DNA from: Roseibium alexandrii DFL-11
Lineage (GTDB): Bacteria > Pseudomonadota > Alphaproteobacteria > Rhizobiales > Stappiaceae
Assembly (NCBI RefSeq): GCF_000158095.2
Contig: NZ_CM011002.1
Span: 5,121,703 to 5,185,702 of the forward strand
DNA: 64,000 nucleotides
Direction of reading: 5' to 3'
Position 1 is the stretch's first letter; every line of letters begins with the position of its first letter. Positions 62,992 through 64,000 of this stretch are shown piece after piece. The translations under genes were made by a program, and so were the position numbers. The notes under the pieces are model-generated. The model worked only from the letters and a program-made list of their open reading frames with translations. It had not been told where the DNA came from and made no database searches.

Positions 62992-63269
62992 TCCGTGCTC
63001 CTGAAGTGCCGCGAACGTCATTGGTCTCGCGGGATACGCAATACATTAAGCCTTTTTTAACCCAATTGGAGGGGCCGTACAACGACTCAGACGGTGAAGC
63101 CCACATTACACCGGTCAGTGTTACCTTAAAAAGAAGGATATCCCCGGCATTTTAGCCAAAGTTCTCGAATGGTTAACATGCGAACGCACAAGGCTGCGCC
63201 TTGCATTTCGGGCGAAAAGCGCGAGAGGCCACCGCCAAAATAAAGGAGAGTTACATAGGCCGCCGATCG

Positions 63270-64000
63270 TCAGGCAATGTCGACGTAGTAGGCGATGCCT
63301 TCGTAACTGAACTGACCCATCGTCTGGACGCTGTCTCTTTCTGCATCAACCGCAGTGTAGAAATGGTTGCCGGTCTCGGTGTTGAAGAACCGGTACAGCG
63401 CAGTGCTGCTTGCCGTATCACCAGCATAGGCCTGATATGCAATTCCCTCGTAGACAAAGGCTGCATTATTGTTGGTGACGTCTTCCCGTTCGGCTTCGCT
63501 CGATGTGTAAAAGTGCGTTCCGGTCTGGGTGTTGTAAAAGCGGTAGACGTTTACAAGGCTGGACAGGTCCGTGCTGGAGTTTGCGGACAGAAATGCCACC
63601 CCTTCGTAAGAGAAGGAGGACGCGTTGGCGATGACAGTATCCCGTTCCGCTGAGCTGGCGGTATAGAAATGCGTCCCGGTGTCTGTGTTAAAAAATCGGT
63701 AGATTGCATTCTCAACGGTGGTCACGACCGGCGTCGTTGTCGTCGTTGTGTCCATGTAAACGTCGTTGCTGGCGATGTTGGATGTCAGCCAGTTTTCGTG
63801 CCCGGCAACCGACGCCGCGGCCGCGCTGGTCGAGACAATGCCGACCACACTGACGTCGCTGCCGCTGCCGGTGAAGATCGGACCGCCACTGTTGCCTGAA
63901 TTGATTTCCAGGAAACCGGTGTCGACATAGTTGTCGACGACATCCTTGTAGGCATAGCCGCTGTCGAAGGTCAGGTTGTTATCGTAGCGCCCCGGAAATC
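63270..64000 (-). CDS. Trypsin-like serine protease with three DUF5648-type repeats (N-terminal part outside window)
   Basis: The frame is open to the right edge, so the gene starts outside the window. The leftmost visible coding part, reading inward from base 64000, includes INSGNSGGPIF, the GxSGGP-type motif around the nucleophile serine of S1 proteases; the His and Asp of the triad must lie beyond the edge. A Thr-rich linker (TTTTTTPVV) follows, and then three repeats of about 45 residues with YRFFNTDTGTHFYTASSAE, YRFYNTQTGTHFYTSSEAE and YRFFNTETGNHFYTAVDAE, each followed by FSYEGIAY-like endings. These match my memory of DUF5648, an aromatic repeat in secreted hydrolases that may bind carbohydrate. 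It is probably secreted. Confidence 0.85.
   Translation of the reverse strand, partial: FPGRYDNNLTFDSGYAYKDVVDNYVDTGFLEINSGNSGGPIFTGSGSDVSVVGIVSTSAAAASVAGHENWLTSNIASNDVYMDTTTTTTPVVTTVENAIYRFFNTDTGTHFYTASSAERDTVIANASSFSYEGVAFLSANSSTDLSSLVNVYRFYNTQTGTHFYTSSEAEREDVTNNNAAFVYEGIAYQAYAGDTASSTALYRFFNTETGNHFYTAVDAERDSVQTMGQFSYEGIAYYVDIA

Overview
This window looks like chromosomal DNA from an alphaproteobacterium. Every recognisable protein resembles Hyphomicrobiales (Rhizobiales) homologues. Supporting marks are a Rieske protein with a Tat-type RRDFLYIA start followed by cytochrome b and c1 (fbcFBC order), DUF1402, DUF2177, DUF1176, an Omp25/31-like barrel, a type-2-like ClpS, bluB, and tandem MaoC hydratases. 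Three methyl-accepting chemotaxis proteins point to a motile cell. A marine Stappiaceae member (Roseibium/Labrenzia type) is my best guess, but that is inference from family resemblance. I found no tRNA, rRNA, CRISPR array, insertion sequence or prophage. The region reads as core genome with small accessory pockets.

Layout. 1-5.2 kb: the C-terminal end of an ABC exporter, a DUF2177 protein, a chemoreceptor, an unknown two-helix membrane protein and a second, paralogous ABC exporter. 5.2-8.3 kb: the petABC (bc1 complex) operon behind a structured leader, closed by a strong terminator. 8.4-11.2 kb: purine salvage (mtnP, apt), bluB for the B12 lower ligand, and a GNAT. 11.3-18.3 kb: an O-methyltransferase, two coupled MaoC hydratases, a small secreted protein, two transporters, a 53-residue orphan gene with its own terminator, and an FAH-family hydrolase. 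18.3-22.3 kb: a minus-strand translation block (ychF, pth, rplY) with a secreted RNase T2 gene inside it. 22.6-25.4 kb: a secreted PDC-type protein paired with a chemoreceptor. 25.4-27.5 kb: a MarR regulator with a four-cysteine tail, its MOSC partner and a divergent secreted protein around a compact shared promoter.

27.5-40.2 kb: prs, a lipoprotein, pgeF, a MidA-type methyltransferase, lgt, ubiK, a YbjN protein coupled to proC, TetR, csaA, an EnvZ/OmpR-like pair, MarR, a BCAT-family aminotransferase and an outer-membrane barrel. 40.5-48.8 kb, plus strand: a Ca/Na antiporter, uvrC, an EEP phosphodiesterase, tdk, HlyU, pgsA, moaD, moaE and a Bcr/CflA efflux pump. 48.8-53.2 kb, minus strand: GST, a second RNase T2, a small secreted protein, rlmJ, a GNAT, and a striking cold-shock-domain protein with a long glycine/arginine-rich N-terminus. 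53.4-61.5 kb: DUF1176, an MBL hydrolase, DUF1402, a small conserved protein, a GPH-type transporter coupled to a chalcone-isomerase-like protein, a chemoreceptor and ClpS. 61.5-64 kb: a long coiled-coil, crescentin-like protein and the C-terminal part of a trypsin-like protease with three aromatic repeats that runs off the right edge.

The most unusual items are the glycine-rich cold-shock protein and its tandem DNA repeats, the MarR/MOSC/secreted-protein module with a possibly leaderless regulator mRNA, the PDC protein/chemoreceptor pair with an intercistronic hairpin, the filament-like coiled-coil protein, the two RNase T2 paralogues that differ at a catalytic residue, and the 53-residue orphan gene. 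All functions are read from sequence alone; no database search was run.
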